64,000 bases of DNA from assembly GCF_037996825.1 (NCBI RefSeq), contig NZ_JBBNAC010000001.1:1364001-1428000 (forward strand), written 5' to 3'. The number at the start of each line of letters is the position of its first letter. The stretch's first letter is position 1. This DNA comes from Bdellovibrio sp. BCCA (GTDB lineage Bacteria; Bdellovibrionota; Bdellovibrionia; Bdellovibrionales; Bdellovibrionaceae). Of this stretch, positions 17,921 to 26,980 are shown piece after piece. The notes beneath the pieces are model-generated. The model saw nothing but the letters and a program-made list of their open reading frames with translations, searched no databases and was not told the DNA's origin. The position numbers and the translations under genes were made by a program.

Positions 17921-18538
17921 ATGAGTAGTGAACATCGAGTTGGTATTTTTATTGTAGACGATCACGCAATCACCCGGGCCGCGCTGAGAGCTGAAATCGA
18001 AAAGTTTTCTGACAAGTTTTATGTGGTAGGCGAAGCAGGAAATGAAACCTCTGCTCTTACGCAAATTACGGACTTGAAACCCGACATGGTTTTTTTAGAT
18101 CATTCTTTAAAATCGTCTGATGGTTTGCGCATTCTTGAATATTTAAAGACTACTTCCACCAAAGTATTTGTTTTCACTCAAGTGACGGATCCGCATATTT
18201 TGCACTTCTATTGGAAGAACGGTGTTGTCGCTCTTGTGAGCAAGGCGCTGGAGTTGAGCGACTTGCAGGCGGCTTTGCACACGGTCAGTGCGGGCAAAAG
18301 ATATCTTTCCCCCAATTTTGTGAACATCATTGAAGCCAACTATAAAAGTCTCTTAACGGCGCGAGAGATTGAAGTGATACGCCTTATTTCAAGTGGACGC
18401 TCCAATAAAGAAGTCGCAGACGTTCTAGGATGCACAGACCACACGATTAAAACCCACAAGGCCAATATCATGGAGAAATTGGGTTTTAGTAGCACGGTGG
18501 AAGTCAGCGTGTGGGCTACTAAGAACGGATTGATTTAA
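17921..18538 (+). CDS. NarL/FixJ-type response regulator, orphan
   Basis: 205 residues: receiver domain (acidic DD at 13-14, phospho-acceptor D60 in MVFLDHS) and a C-terminal LuxR-type helix-turn-helix (LTAREIEVIRLISSGRSNKE through TIKTHKANIMEKLG). No histidine kinase gene adjoins it; the next gene is convergent. Targets cannot be inferred from the sequence. Confidence 0.9.
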   Translation: MSSEHRVGIFIVDDHAITRAALRAEIEKFSDKFYVVGEAGNETSALTQITDLKPDMVFLDHSLKSSDGLRILEYLKTTSTKVFVFTQVTDPHILHFYWKNGVVALVSKALELSDLQAALHTVSAGKRYLSPNFVNIIEANYKSLLTAREIEVIRLISSGRSNKEVADVLGCTDHTIKTHKANIMEKLGFSSTVEVSVWATKNGLI

Positions 18539-18540
18539 GT

Positions 18541-19674
18541 TTAACGATTTCTTTTTGCGTCGTTGGCGAGGCGTTCGGCGGCGAGGGTTTCGATTTCTTT
18601 TGCGAGCAATAGATTTTGCGAGAGCACGCGGTAAAAATCATTTTGATGAATTTCTAAAAGAACCGAGTTTTGCTGTGTTGTGACCGTGGCTGTTCTTTGT
18701 CCGCCACTCATCAAAAGCGAAATCTCTCCGAAGGCGGAACCTTGTCCAAGCACGTTGATATTTCTTCCGCGTTGACTGATAACCACATTTCCTTGGATCA
18801 GGATATAACAAGTGTTGCCTGGTTGGCCTTCTTGAAAAAGCATTTGATGGGCCGGTGCTTGGCAAAGTCTTCCTGTGAAAATCAAACTGTCTAAGCTGTC
18901 CGTAGGAAGATCTTTAAAAAACGGGGAGGATTGCAGAGCTTGCAGAACCCAAAAGCGGTGCTGAAGGCTTTGTGCTTTTTCAGATTTAATTAACTGATCA
19001 AACTCCGGCAAATGTTGAATGCGCAGAACTTCTGAAGGCAGTGTCGTGATCACATCTGCGGAGCGCGGCTGATTTAATAAAAATCCACGCTCACCAAAAA
19101 TAGATCCGCTTCCTAAAACAGAAACCATCTGGCGGCGTCTGGCATCGAGCACTCGGTAAATCGCAGCTTGCCCTTGTAAGATAATATACAGATCGCGATC
19201 CATCATTCCTGATTGTGTTAAACGCATTTGTGCAGGAACTTGAAAGCGTTCCGCCTTTTGCAAAAGGTAATTTGCAAGCTGCGGCTCTAAAGAACGAAAG
19301 AAGGGGAGATCACGCGGAAGAACTTTTGTTCCGTGCTGAATTTTTTTATCAAAGGCCGAGTTTTGATATTTGATTTCTTGCGCTTCTGCTTTATTAAAGT
19401 ATTCGCGGAAAGAGGGATTTACTAAAAGACCTTCGCTCACTAAAAACTGCAAAAGACCATAAAGCTCGCGAAAGCTGACCAGCCATCCTTGTCCCAGGAA
19501 AAACTTCACAAGGCCTTCAATGCTTCCGGAATTGCGAAGTACATCCAGATAAGAATATTGAAGAGAGCTCAAACGAAAACTTTTTCGAGTTTCCAAAACG
19601 GTCAAAGTTCCCCCATCACCTTGGGGGCTCAGTTGAAATCCTTGAAGCTGGACCTTTTCACTTTCGATCTTCAT
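18541..19674 (-). CDS. Protein with two cyclic-nucleotide-binding domains
   Basis: 377 residues from ATG 19674; a TTG at 19698 is an alternative start. An N-terminal region of about 100 residues (PilZ/PatA-like helical look, unassigned) is followed by two cNMP-binding (Crp-type) folds. The first includes GERGFLLNQPRSADV and the second GEISLLMSGGQRTATV, both matching the phosphate-binding cassette. There is no HTH, kinase or channel domain, so it may act by protein contact. A sigma-28-like element lies just upstream. Confidence 0.8.
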   Translation of the reverse strand: MKIESEKVQLQGFQLSPQGDGGTLTVLETRKSFRLSSLQYSYLDVLRNSGSIEGLVKFFLGQGWLVSFRELYGLLQFLVSEGLLVNPSFREYFNKAEAQEIKYQNSAFDKKIQHGTKVLPRDLPFFRSLEPQLANYLLQKAERFQVPAQMRLTQSGMMDRDLYIILQGQAAIYRVLDARRRQMVSVLGSGSIFGERGFLLNQPRSADVITTLPSEVLRIQHLPEFDQLIKSEKAQSLQHRFWVLQALQSSPFFKDLPTDSLDSLIFTGRLCQAPAHQMLFQEGQPGNTCYILIQGNVVISQRGRNINVLGQGSAFGEISLLMSGGQRTATVTTQQNSVLLEIHQNDFYRVLSQNLLLAKEIETLAAERLANDAKRNR

Positions 19675-19682
19675 CCGAAGAC

Positions 19683-19709
19683 TTATCGGAAAAAACAAGC
19701 TTAAGCTTA
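19683..19709 (-). promoter_or_regulatory. Weak FliA-like promoter before the double cNMP gene
   Basis: Read on the minus strand, TAAGCTTA is followed after 11 bases by TCCGATAA (7/8 to GCCGATAA). The -10 ends eight bases before ATG 19674, so the message would be nearly leaderless. The -35 matches only 5/8. Confidence 0.25.
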
Positions 19710-19776
19710 CCGAACCAAGGTCGGGAAAGAGGAACTTAGACTCAGGAAAAGTAAGGGTTTGTCATACAATAGCCCT

Positions 19777-20958
19777 ATGGCCATTACCGACTGCAGACAT
19801 TTCTCAGGTTACAAACCTTGCAACAAGGGTGAAAAGTGTGACTCCTCCTGCGCAAGCAGGGATGTGCCGATCTTGTCTGTATTGATCGTGCATCTGGGCG
19901 CTCTCGGAGCTGTTGTTCGCAGCACCAGTTTGCTGAAGGCGATTAAAAGAAAATATCCAGGATCCATGGTGACATGGGTGACAGATGCACCAGCTCATCA
20001 TCTTCTAAAAAATCATCCTGCAATTGACCGTGTGTTGACGACTTCTGAAGCGGACATGCTTCAGTTAGGAGCGTTGGAATTTGAAGTGGCCTTAGTCATT
20101 GATAAATCTCTTAAAGCCATAGGCGTTTTAAAAAGAACAACCGTGGATCAAGTTTTTGGTTTTACCGCAAATCCCCACAATGGCGCCATAGTGCCAGCCA
20201 CTTCTGCAGCAGAAGAGCTGTGGGAACTGGGGCTTAACAATCACAAAAAATTTTTTGAGAATGAAAAACCTGAAACACAGTTGATGATTGAAGCGTTAGA
20301 ACTTGGCGATTATCAGCGTGATGATTACTGGTTGCCTCTGACAGAGAGCGAAGCTCGTGAGGCGACCCTGCGCCATTACCAGTGGCTGAGCGAAAGAAAT
20401 AAAGAAATCATTATCGGTCTTAATACGGGTTGCAGTCCCGTGATCCCTTATAAGAAACTCACCGTGGATTATCACCGCATGATGATTGAAAGAATCCTCA
20501 AAGATTTTCCCAAGGCAGAGATTGTGCTCTTAGGAGGCCCTGAAGACACGGACCGCAATGCCTTGATAGCACAAGGTTTGCCCGTTATTTCATCACAGAC
20601 AGAGTCGGGATTGCGAGACGGACTCATCAGTGTGGCGGCGTGTGATGCCGTGGTAACGGGAGACAGTCTCGGTATGCACATGGCGATCTCGCAAAAAAAA
20701 CAAGTGATCGCGTGGTTTGGTCCGACGTGCGCTCACGAAATTGATCTTTACGACAGGGGTTTTAAGATTCTCACAAAGAGTCCGTGCAGCCCTTGCTGGA
20801 AGAGGACTTGTGAAAAAAACATTATGTGTTACGATCAGGTCTCGTTAGAGGAAATCGTTCATGCCCTTGAATCTTGTTGTGCAAACAGCCTTTCTGGGAG
20901 ACCTACTGCTCTCCATTCCACTTCTGAAGAAGTGCCGGGAACTTTGGCCTCAACATAA
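19777..20958 (+). CDS. GT9-family heptosyltransferase with N-terminal cysteine cluster
   Basis: 393 residues from ATG 19777. GT9 enzymes add heptose to the LPS core. The fold starts at VLIVHLGALGAVVRSTSLL and has the sugar-nucleotide segment VLLGGPEDTDRNA and VTGDSLGMHMA. Two cysteine groups stand out: C6, C15, C21, C25 before the fold, and CSPCWKRTC...C near the end, which together could hold a metal. No Shine-Dalgarno precedes the ATG, and TACAAT lies six bases before it. The last 30 or so residues overlap the next gene by 98 bases and do not look like the family. Confidence 0.82.
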   Translation: MAITDCRHFSGYKPCNKGEKCDSSCASRDVPILSVLIVHLGALGAVVRSTSLLKAIKRKYPGSMVTWVTDAPAHHLLKNHPAIDRVLTTSEADMLQLGALEFEVALVIDKSLKAIGVLKRTTVDQVFGFTANPHNGAIVPATSAAEELWELGLNNHKKFFENEKPETQLMIEALELGDYQRDDYWLPLTESEAREATLRHYQWLSERNKEIIIGLNTGCSPVIPYKKLTVDYHRMMIERILKDFPKAEIVLLGGPEDTDRNALIAQGLPVISSQTESGLRDGLISVAACDAVVTGDSLGMHMAISQKKQVIAWFGPTCAHEIDLYDRGFKILTKSPCSPCWKRTCEKNIMCYDQVSLEEIVHALESCCANSLSGRPTALHSTSEEVPGTLAST

Positions 20959-21952
20959 GCTCGCATTAGTCTGCCGCAAAGGTCTGGGTGATTTTTTTCT
21001 TAAAACTCATCTGGTCGATCAAGTTTTTGAAATCGAAAAAGGCAAATCCGAAACGTACGCTCAAATCCTAGAGCATCTTCGTTACGTGGAAGTTGATAAT
21101 TTAATTTCTCCACATCAATCTTTGCGCACGGCTTTTTTCTGTGCGCAGGTAAAGGCCAAACACAAAATCAGTTTCCAAAAAGCGTGGAATTTTTTAGTTT
21201 TCTCTAAAAGAACTCAGCGCAATGTACAATTGCCGGATGCAATGAGGCAGTTAAGTCTTCTAGCGCCTGAAGATGCAAATTTGGCCAGTGATCTTGCTCA
21301 GTACGTGACGGATGCGAAACCCTATACTCCGGATGCACAAGGTAAACTGCAGGCGCCACCTAAGTGGGCGTCCATGAGTCTTCGTCATCAAGTTTTAGAG
21401 CAAGAAGATATTTACAGATCTCTTCAGCAAAAATTTGATCTTAAAGCCTTTGAAGAGGGGAGAGCCGTCTTGCTTTTCCCTGGCAGCGTATGGGCCACTA
21501 AGCGTTGGACCGAAGAGGGATTTATTCGCACAGGTAAAGCTCTGCAAGCCAAAGGTTTTCAAATCTATGTGATGGGCGGACCTGGCGAAGAAGCTTTAGC
21601 TGAAAAGGTGGCTTCAGAAATCCCAGGGTCACAATCTCTTGCTGGAAAAACAAAGATCATTGAATCAGCGCAGTTGATTGCAAGAGCGGCTTTATTGATT
21701 GGCAACGACAGTGCCTCAACGCACTTAGCGGCTGTTTGCGAAACTCCGCTGATCGCTGTATTCGGTCCAACAATTCTAGAATTTGGTTATCGTCCGTGGT
21801 CGGCAGAAAGTTATGTCGTGCAAAGAGAAGGCCTTAAATGCCGTCCTTGCGGCAAGCACGGCCATAAAGTGTGTCCCATTAAAACTCACGAATGCATGAA
21901 GAGTATTTCTGCTGAAGAGGTTCTTCGCACCGCTGGATTTATTCTTAAATAA
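20861..21952 (+). CDS. GT9-family heptosyltransferase (WaaF-like)
   Basis: 363 residues. The start ATG 20861 is supported because the protein begins with the typical GT9 first strand (LVVQTAFLGDLLLSIPLL). The C-terminal domain carries LLIGNDSASTHLAAVC and the terminal CRPCGKHGHKVC typical of heptosyltransferase II. It overlaps the upstream GT9 gene by 98 bases in another frame, so the two are probably co-translated and act in sequence on the LPS inner core. Confidence 0.85.
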   Translation: MPLNLVVQTAFLGDLLLSIPLLKKCRELWPQHKLALVCRKGLGDFFLKTHLVDQVFEIEKGKSETYAQILEHLRYVEVDNLISPHQSLRTAFFCAQVKAKHKISFQKAWNFLVFSKRTQRNVQLPDAMRQLSLLAPEDANLASDLAQYVTDAKPYTPDAQGKLQAPPKWASMSLRHQVLEQEDIYRSLQQKFDLKAFEEGRAVLLFPGSVWATKRWTEEGFIRTGKALQAKGFQIYVMGGPGEEALAEKVASEIPGSQSLAGKTKIIESAQLIARAALLIGNDSASTHLAAVCETPLIAVFGPTILEFGYRPWSAESYVVQREGLKCRPCGKHGHKVCPIKTHECMKSISAEEVLRTAGFILK

Positions 21953-21953
21953 C

Positions 21954-22646
21954 TTAATATTCGTAATCGATCAGAGTGCGAAAGTAAGCAGGCACGGGAG
22001 CCTTAATGCTGAGGCGCTTTTTAGAGTGTGGATGCGTAAATTCAAGTTTCGCGGAATGCAGCCTTAAATCTTTAAAGTTAGTAGAAGACTTTCCGTATTT
22101 AGGATCTCCAACAAGGGGATGACCTTCACCCGCAAAATGAACACGGATCTGATTCTTTTTGCCAGTCACTAAGTTCACTTTCACCAGACTGAACTTATCA
22201 GTCTCTTTTAAAACCTCATATTCAGTGATCGCCAATTTTCCGTCATCGGAAGTTTTGCTGGAATGAACAACATAGTCTTCATCTTCCGTCAGATAGCTTT
22301 GAATAGTGCCAGATTTTTTCGCCATATGACCGTGAATGATCGCGTAATAAGTTTTCTTAGTCTCTTTCCAGTTGTTCTTTAAATATTGCTGAACCTCTTC
22401 GGTCTTAGCAAAAATTAAAACTCCGGAAGTCGCTTGGTCAAGACGGTGAACCACGTAAACGCATTTTGTAGAGCGAGGATTGCCTTTACGAATGTACTGA
22501 TTCAAAACTCCATGAACGGTAAAATCCCTTTCCCACTTCGCCGCGACCGTGAGCATACCCGGAGCTTTGTTTCCCACAATGACATCTAAATCCTCGTGGA
22601 GAATTTCAAAGCCTTTGGGTTGATATTTCTTAGGGATCTTTTTCAT
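21954..22646 (-). CDS. RluA-family pseudouridine synthase
   Basis: 230 residues, no S4 domain. The catalytic motif HRLDQATSGVLIF contains the nucleophilic Asp. Such enzymes isomerise specific uridines in rRNA or tRNA; the exact site cannot be told from sequence. Its Shine-Dalgarno (TAAGGACTTC) directly follows the terminator of the NtrC-type gene, so it may be read by leakage or from its own promoter. Confidence 0.88.
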   Translation of the reverse strand: MKKIPKKYQPKGFEILHEDLDVIVGNKAPGMLTVAAKWERDFTVHGVLNQYIRKGNPRSTKCVYVVHRLDQATSGVLIFAKTEEVQQYLKNNWKETKKTYYAIIHGHMAKKSGTIQSYLTEDEDYVVHSSKTSDDGKLAITEYEVLKETDKFSLVKVNLVTGKKNQIRVHFAGEGHPLVGDPKYGKSSTNFKDLRLHSAKLEFTHPHSKKRLSIKAPVPAYFRTLIDYEY

Positions 22647-22655
22647 GAAGTCCTT

Positions 22656-22682
22656 AAAACAAAGCGAGGACTATTCCTCGCT
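22656..22682 (-). terminator. Terminator containing the stop codon of the NtrC-type gene
   Basis: On the minus strand AGCGAGGA (22682-22675 complement) pairs with TCCTCGCT (22670-22663 complement). The loop ATAG holds the TAG stop and a TTGTTTT tail follows. The stem therefore encodes the last residues of the regulator. Confidence 0.7.
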
Positions 22683-24083
22683 AGTGAATTCCTTCACGTT
22701 GATTCCGTACTTACGGATTTTACGCAGAAGTGTGTTCTTAGGAATATTGGCCTGAGCCACAGTCTGATTGATGCGTCCGTTGTTGGCTTTTAAAGCACTG
22801 ATGATAAATTCCTTTTCCATTTCTTCTTTGAAAGCATCAAAATCCAAAGGCCCCGAATAACCCACGTTCGCCGTTTTATCGCCGCTCTCTTTCGGCGCAA
22901 GCTTAATAGACTCAGGCAAAGAATCCGCCGTGATAGAGTGAGTGTTCTCAACAATAAACGCGCGCTCAATCACGTTTTCAAGTTCACGAATATTTCCCGG
23001 CCAGCGATAGGATTTTAAAAGATCCAGCGCTTCCGGAGTCACACCGTTAATCACGCGGCCGTGTTGTTTTGCAAACTTCTTAATAAAGTTTTGAATCAAA
23101 GGCTCGATATCGTCATAGCGCTCACGAAGAGGTGGCAAGAAGATCGGCATCACATTCAGACGATAGAATAAATCTTCGCGGAAAGTTCCTTCTTCCATCA
23201 TTTTTTCTAAATTGCGATTTGTCGCTGCGATAATGCGTGTTGTGGTTTTCACTTCACGAGTCCCGCCGACAGGAGTGAATTTTCTTTCTTGAAGCACACG
23301 AAGAAGTTTCACTTGCATATCCGGACGAAGCTCACCGATTTCATCAAGGAACAAGGTTCCGTTGTTCGCCATTTGGAACTTACCGATTTTCCTTTCAACA
23401 GCACCTGTGAAAGCCCCTTTTTCATGACCGAAAAGTTCACTTTCCATTAAGTTTTCTGGAATCGCTCCGCAGTTGATAGCCACAAAGCTTCCTGATTTAC
23501 GGGGGGAGTTAAAGTGGATGGCACGAGCTACGAGTTCTTTCCCTGTTCCGTTTTCACCGCGAACCAGAACTGTCGTATCGACTTTGCAAAGACGATAGAT
23601 CAGATTAAAGACCTCTTTCATTTTTGAGGAGCCACCGACAAATTCACTTTCGATGTCATCATCAAAAACCGGATTTGAAAGAGCTAGGCTTGACACCAAA
23701 TCACGCGCTTCCAAGCTCTTGCGAACAATTTCTGCAAGCAATTGAGGATTGACCGGTTTTTCGACGTAATCGTAAGCGCCTTCTTTGATCGCCAGAACGG
23801 CGTCGTGTAAGTTTGAGTGCGCTGTCATCAACACCACAAAAGTACGAGGGTCATGTTCCTTGATCGCCGTCAAGGCTTCAAGACCATTCATCTCTGGCAT
23901 TTTAACATCCATTAAGACCAGATCCCATTGCTGTTGTTTTACTTTCTCTAAAGCTTCTTTTCCTGTGGAAGCTTCGTCGATTGTAAAATCAATTTCAGGC
24001 ATTGTTGATTTCAGAATAGAAATCACTGAACGGCGCAGTTCAGCTTCATCATCTACAATCAGTGTGTGGAGTTTGTTCATCAT
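22671..24083 (-). CDS. NtrC-family sigma-54 response regulator (pairs with CHASE2 kinase)
   Basis: 470 residues: receiver (DD at 11-12, D59 in LVLMDVKMP), AAA+ domain with Walker A GENGTGKE and the sigma-54 contact loop GAFTGA, then a Fis-type HTH at the C-terminus ([20 protein letters not shown]). It activates sigma-54 promoters when phosphorylated. The start overlaps the 3' end of the kinase gene by four bases, so the two form one operon and almost certainly one two-component system. Targets are not evident. Confidence 0.93.
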   Translation of the reverse strand: MMNKLHTLIVDDEAELRRSVISILKSTMPEIDFTIDEASTGKEALEKVKQQQWDLVLMDVKMPEMNGLEALTAIKEHDPRTFVVLMTAHSNLHDAVLAIKEGAYDYVEKPVNPQLLAEIVRKSLEARDLVSSLALSNPVFDDDIESEFVGGSSKMKEVFNLIYRLCKVDTTVLVRGENGTGKELVARAIHFNSPRKSGSFVAINCGAIPENLMESELFGHEKGAFTGAVERKIGKFQMANNGTLFLDEIGELRPDMQVKLLRVLQERKFTPVGGTREVKTTTRIIAATNRNLEKMMEEGTFREDLFYRLNVMPIFLPPLRERYDDIEPLIQNFIKKFAKQHGRVINGVTPEALDLLKSYRWPGNIRELENVIERAFIVENTHSITADSLPESIKLAPKESGDKTANVGYSGPLDFDAFKEEMEKEFIISALKANNGRINQTVAQANIPKNTLLRKIRKYGINVKEFTSEE

Positions 24084-25960
24084 GCAAGCACCTCAGTTTC
24101 AGTTTCCGTATCGTATTCAGTATCCAGCGGCAAAGTGAAAGACACAGTGGTTCCGTGTCCCACCGTACTTTCCATTTTCACTTTTCCGCCATGCAGTTCG
24201 ATAAAATATTTAACGAGATAAAGTCCTAATCCCGTTCCTTTAGTTCTTAAATCCTGGTCGCTTCCGCGAGTGAATTTGCCCCAGACCTTTTCCATGTCTT
24301 CGGGCTTAATGCCTTCTCCAGTGTCTTTTACAATGACGTGCACTAGATCATCAGACTCGTGCGAGATCACCTCAATGCGGCCCCCGGCCGGAGTGTACTT
24401 CACGGCATTTTCGATGAGGTTGATCACAACCTCTTTGATCAAAGTCGTATCAAACTCCAAAGAAAACATGGGTTCTAAAGAAGTATGAATCGCGATATTC
24501 TTTTCACGCGCTAAAGGACGAAGTGATTGCAGAGCTTCCTCGATCACTTCATTGATGTCACCGACGTCCGTGTTGATTTTAAAATCGCGAGACTCAACAC
24601 GAAGGACTTTCAAGATGGATTGAATATAGCGATTCAGTTCATCACCGTAAAGACGCAAAGACCGAAGATCTTGATTAAGTTCTGAGTCTTGATGCTGTGT
24701 CATCAGGCGATCGACAATAGCCTGAATCTTGGCAATCGGTGTTTTTAAGTCATGGGAAATAAGACTGACGAAGTTGTTTTTCAACTGTTCAAGCTCTTGC
24801 AGGTATTGTTGCTCTTGTTGCAAGCGGAAGTTTTTCTTTTCAATCTTTGTGGCTTGATAGCCGATAAAGATAATCCACGAAGCCCCTAAAAGTACAAACG
24901 GCGAAAAGGCCGGAGACCAGAAATAAAAACTATCAAACACCCACGCCGACAAGGCCGCGAGCAAGGTCCCGATCCAAAGAATAAAGAACAACGCCACGGA
25001 TTGCGGATAAGTCGTGATTAAGAAAACCGCAATAAGCATCAAGACAAAAAATCCTGAAGCATACCACCAAAAAGAAAGTCTCTTGATCCACTTGTTTCCT
25101 AAAACCGTATCTGTCGCGTGCGCCAAAATTTCCGTGCGCGATAAAGTTCCTACGGGAGTCATGTAAGTCGGGGAAGAAGATGTCTCAGCTCCAATGAGAA
25201 CAATTTTATCTGAAAATGCATTGCTGGGAACTTCGTCGTACATGATTTCGCTTAAAGTGTACTGAGTGAAAACTCGGCTAGAGCCGCGGTAGTTGATCGG
25301 AAGCCCCGCTTGTTGGGTAGGAAATTTCTTGTGAGTGATCATCTCCACAAGATGAGGCATGTCTGATCTTTGCGGGAATACACGACGAACAACGCCATCC
25401 TCGTCGCGGCGGACTTCATTGTTTCCAAGATTTGTATGATCGCGATTTGAAAAGACCGGCGTTAATACACGCTCTAAACTGTTCGTCGTTGAAGCCCAAA
25501 CAACACGTGAATCTAAAAATAGTTTTTGTTCTTCAGGAGACAATCGCACGGTTCCGACGTTGTCGCCAAAGTACAACGTCACGCCGACGGAACGAGGATT
25601 TTGTCTTAGAATGCGCAAAAGAAGTTCAGACCAGATTTGTTTGTTCCAGAAGAAGCTGTCCGTGATGTCAGTGACTTCGCTCATGTTGTCTAAAAAATTA
25701 GTGCGAGATTCATAAATCGCGGCGAAGTCAGATTGGCGAATGGTGATCAGGACGATTTGCGAGGAAGCCTTTTGATCTCCGCGCAGTTGAAATCTTTGGT
25801 CGTAAGCATTGATCTCGTCATTGGAAAGGGCCAGGCATCCAATCGCCCAACACAGAATACAGCGGAGCCAGAACCCTCGACGACGGGAGAAGAAACGAAG
25901 CAGGACTTCGAGACGGAATTTGAGGTGTTCTAAAGAGGCTTTTTGCACGCGTTGCAACAT
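24080..25960 (-). CDS. CHASE2-domain sensor histidine kinase
   Basis: 626 residues. An N-terminal membrane segment is followed by an extracytoplasmic CHASE2 domain (about residues 50-280; signature DKIVLIGAETSSSPTYMTPVG), three membrane segments (about 295-375), a coiled coil, a HisKA domain with SLISHDLKTP, and an HATPase domain (NLIENAVKYTPAGG, GTGLGLYLVK). The stimulus of CHASE2 domains is unknown. It is the first gene of the pair with the NtrC-type regulator. Confidence 0.92.
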   Translation of the reverse strand: MLQRVQKASLEHLKFRLEVLLRFFSRRRGFWLRCILCWAIGCLALSNDEINAYDQRFQLRGDQKASSQIVLITIRQSDFAAIYESRTNFLDNMSEVTDITDSFFWNKQIWSELLLRILRQNPRSVGVTLYFGDNVGTVRLSPEEQKLFLDSRVVWASTTNSLERVLTPVFSNRDHTNLGNNEVRRDEDGVVRRVFPQRSDMPHLVEMITHKKFPTQQAGLPINYRGSSRVFTQYTLSEIMYDEVPSNAFSDKIVLIGAETSSSPTYMTPVGTLSRTEILAHATDTVLGNKWIKRLSFWWYASGFFVLMLIAVFLITTYPQSVALFFILWIGTLLAALSAWVFDSFYFWSPAFSPFVLLGASWIIFIGYQATKIEKKNFRLQQEQQYLQELEQLKNNFVSLISHDLKTPIAKIQAIVDRLMTQHQDSELNQDLRSLRLYGDELNRYIQSILKVLRVESRDFKINTDVGDINEVIEEALQSLRPLAREKNIAIHTSLEPMFSLEFDTTLIKEVVINLIENAVKYTPAGGRIEVISHESDDLVHVIVKDTGEGIKPEDMEKVWGKFTRGSDQDLRTKGTGLGLYLVKYFIELHGGKVKMESTVGHGTTVSFTLPLDTEYDTETETEVLA

Positions 25961-26032
25961 AGCAAATTTATTAAAAAATTCAACTATTAAAAGGGCTTAC
26001 AGACGAGCTTGGAACAGGGTATATTGAAAAAT

Positions 26033-26980
26033 ATGCATGTTTATCAAGGCGTTCATCAGCTCAGCTCTCCTCTAGAATCCTCTGTTGTCACTATAGGGAA
26101 CTTTGACGGCGTTCACTTAGGGCATCAGCAGCTTATCGAGAATGTGACTCGCGAAGCTCAGTACTTCGGGGTGCCGTCGGTGGTTTATACATTTCATCCG
26201 CATCCAGTGAAAGTTCTTCATCCTGAGAGAGCCACGTATCGCCTTTTTGATCTGAAAGATCAGCAGGAACAGTTTGCAGCCAGAGGCATTGAATACGTGA
26301 TCATCGAAGAATTCACGAAAGAATTTTCTCAGGTTTCTCCGCAAGATTTTTTGGATCGCTATATTGTTTCACGTTTGCATCCAAAAACTTTGGTCGTAGG
26401 GCATGACTTTTCATTCGGAGCTGACCGCGCGGGAAATATTCCGTTCTTAGAAAAATACTGCGCTGAAAAAGGCATTCGTCTGATTATCATTCCGCCGTTT
26501 CAGTACGAGGGTGCTGTTGTTTCCTCAACGCGCATCCGTGAAGAACTTAAAAACGGACACGTTGAAAAAGCCAACGAACTTTTAGGTCGCACGTACTACA
26601 TGCGCGGTCATGTGGAAAAAGGTTTTCAGCGCGGTCGTACGATTGGCGTTCCGACGGCAAATATTCATCCTGATGTGGAATTCATTCCGCGCAAGGGTGT
26701 GTATTGTACGCTGACAAAATTCGGTGGACACATGCATCCATCCATCACCAATATTGGTGTGAATCCCACGTTCCAAGAGAATGGCAAAGGTCCCATCAAA
26801 ATTGAAACACATCTGTTTGATTTTGATGCGCATCTTTACGGTTTGGAAGTGGAGGTGTACTTGTTGCATTTTATTCGCGACGAAAAGAAATTCTCCGGCA
26901 TTGATGAATTAAAAGCCCAAATCCAAAACGACATCTCTGAAACGCGCAGGTATTTCCGTGAGCACCCACAAAATAGTTGA
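26033..26980 (+). CDS. ribF: RibF bifunctional riboflavin kinase/FAD synthetase
   Basis: 315 residues from ATG 26033 (TTG starts at 26009 and 26024 are possible). It converts riboflavin to FMN and FAD. The N-terminal FAD synthetase domain has GNFDGVHLGHQ and SSTRIREEL; the C-terminal kinase domain has GRTIGVPTANI and the terminal KFSGIDELKAQI. The gene is divergent from the CHASE2 kinase and overlaps the next gene by 23 bases. Confidence 0.95.
   Translation: MHVYQGVHQLSSPLESSVVTIGNFDGVHLGHQQLIENVTREAQYFGVPSVVYTFHPHPVKVLHPERATYRLFDLKDQQEQFAARGIEYVIIEEFTKEFSQVSPQDFLDRYIVSRLHPKTLVVGHDFSFGADRAGNIPFLEKYCAEKGIRLIIIPPFQYEGAVVSSTRIREELKNGHVEKANELLGRTYYMRGHVEKGFQRGRTIGVPTANIHPDVEFIPRKGVYCTLTKFGGHMHPSITNIGVNPTFQENGKGPIKIETHLFDFDAHLYGLEVEVYLLHFIRDEKKFSGIDELKAQIQNDISETRRYFREHPQNS

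Noticed and set aside
24859-24866. Perfect GCCGATAA (FliA -10) on the plus strand
   Set aside because: It lies inside the CHASE2 kinase gene, in antisense, with no matching -35. Such octamers are expected about twice by chance in this window.
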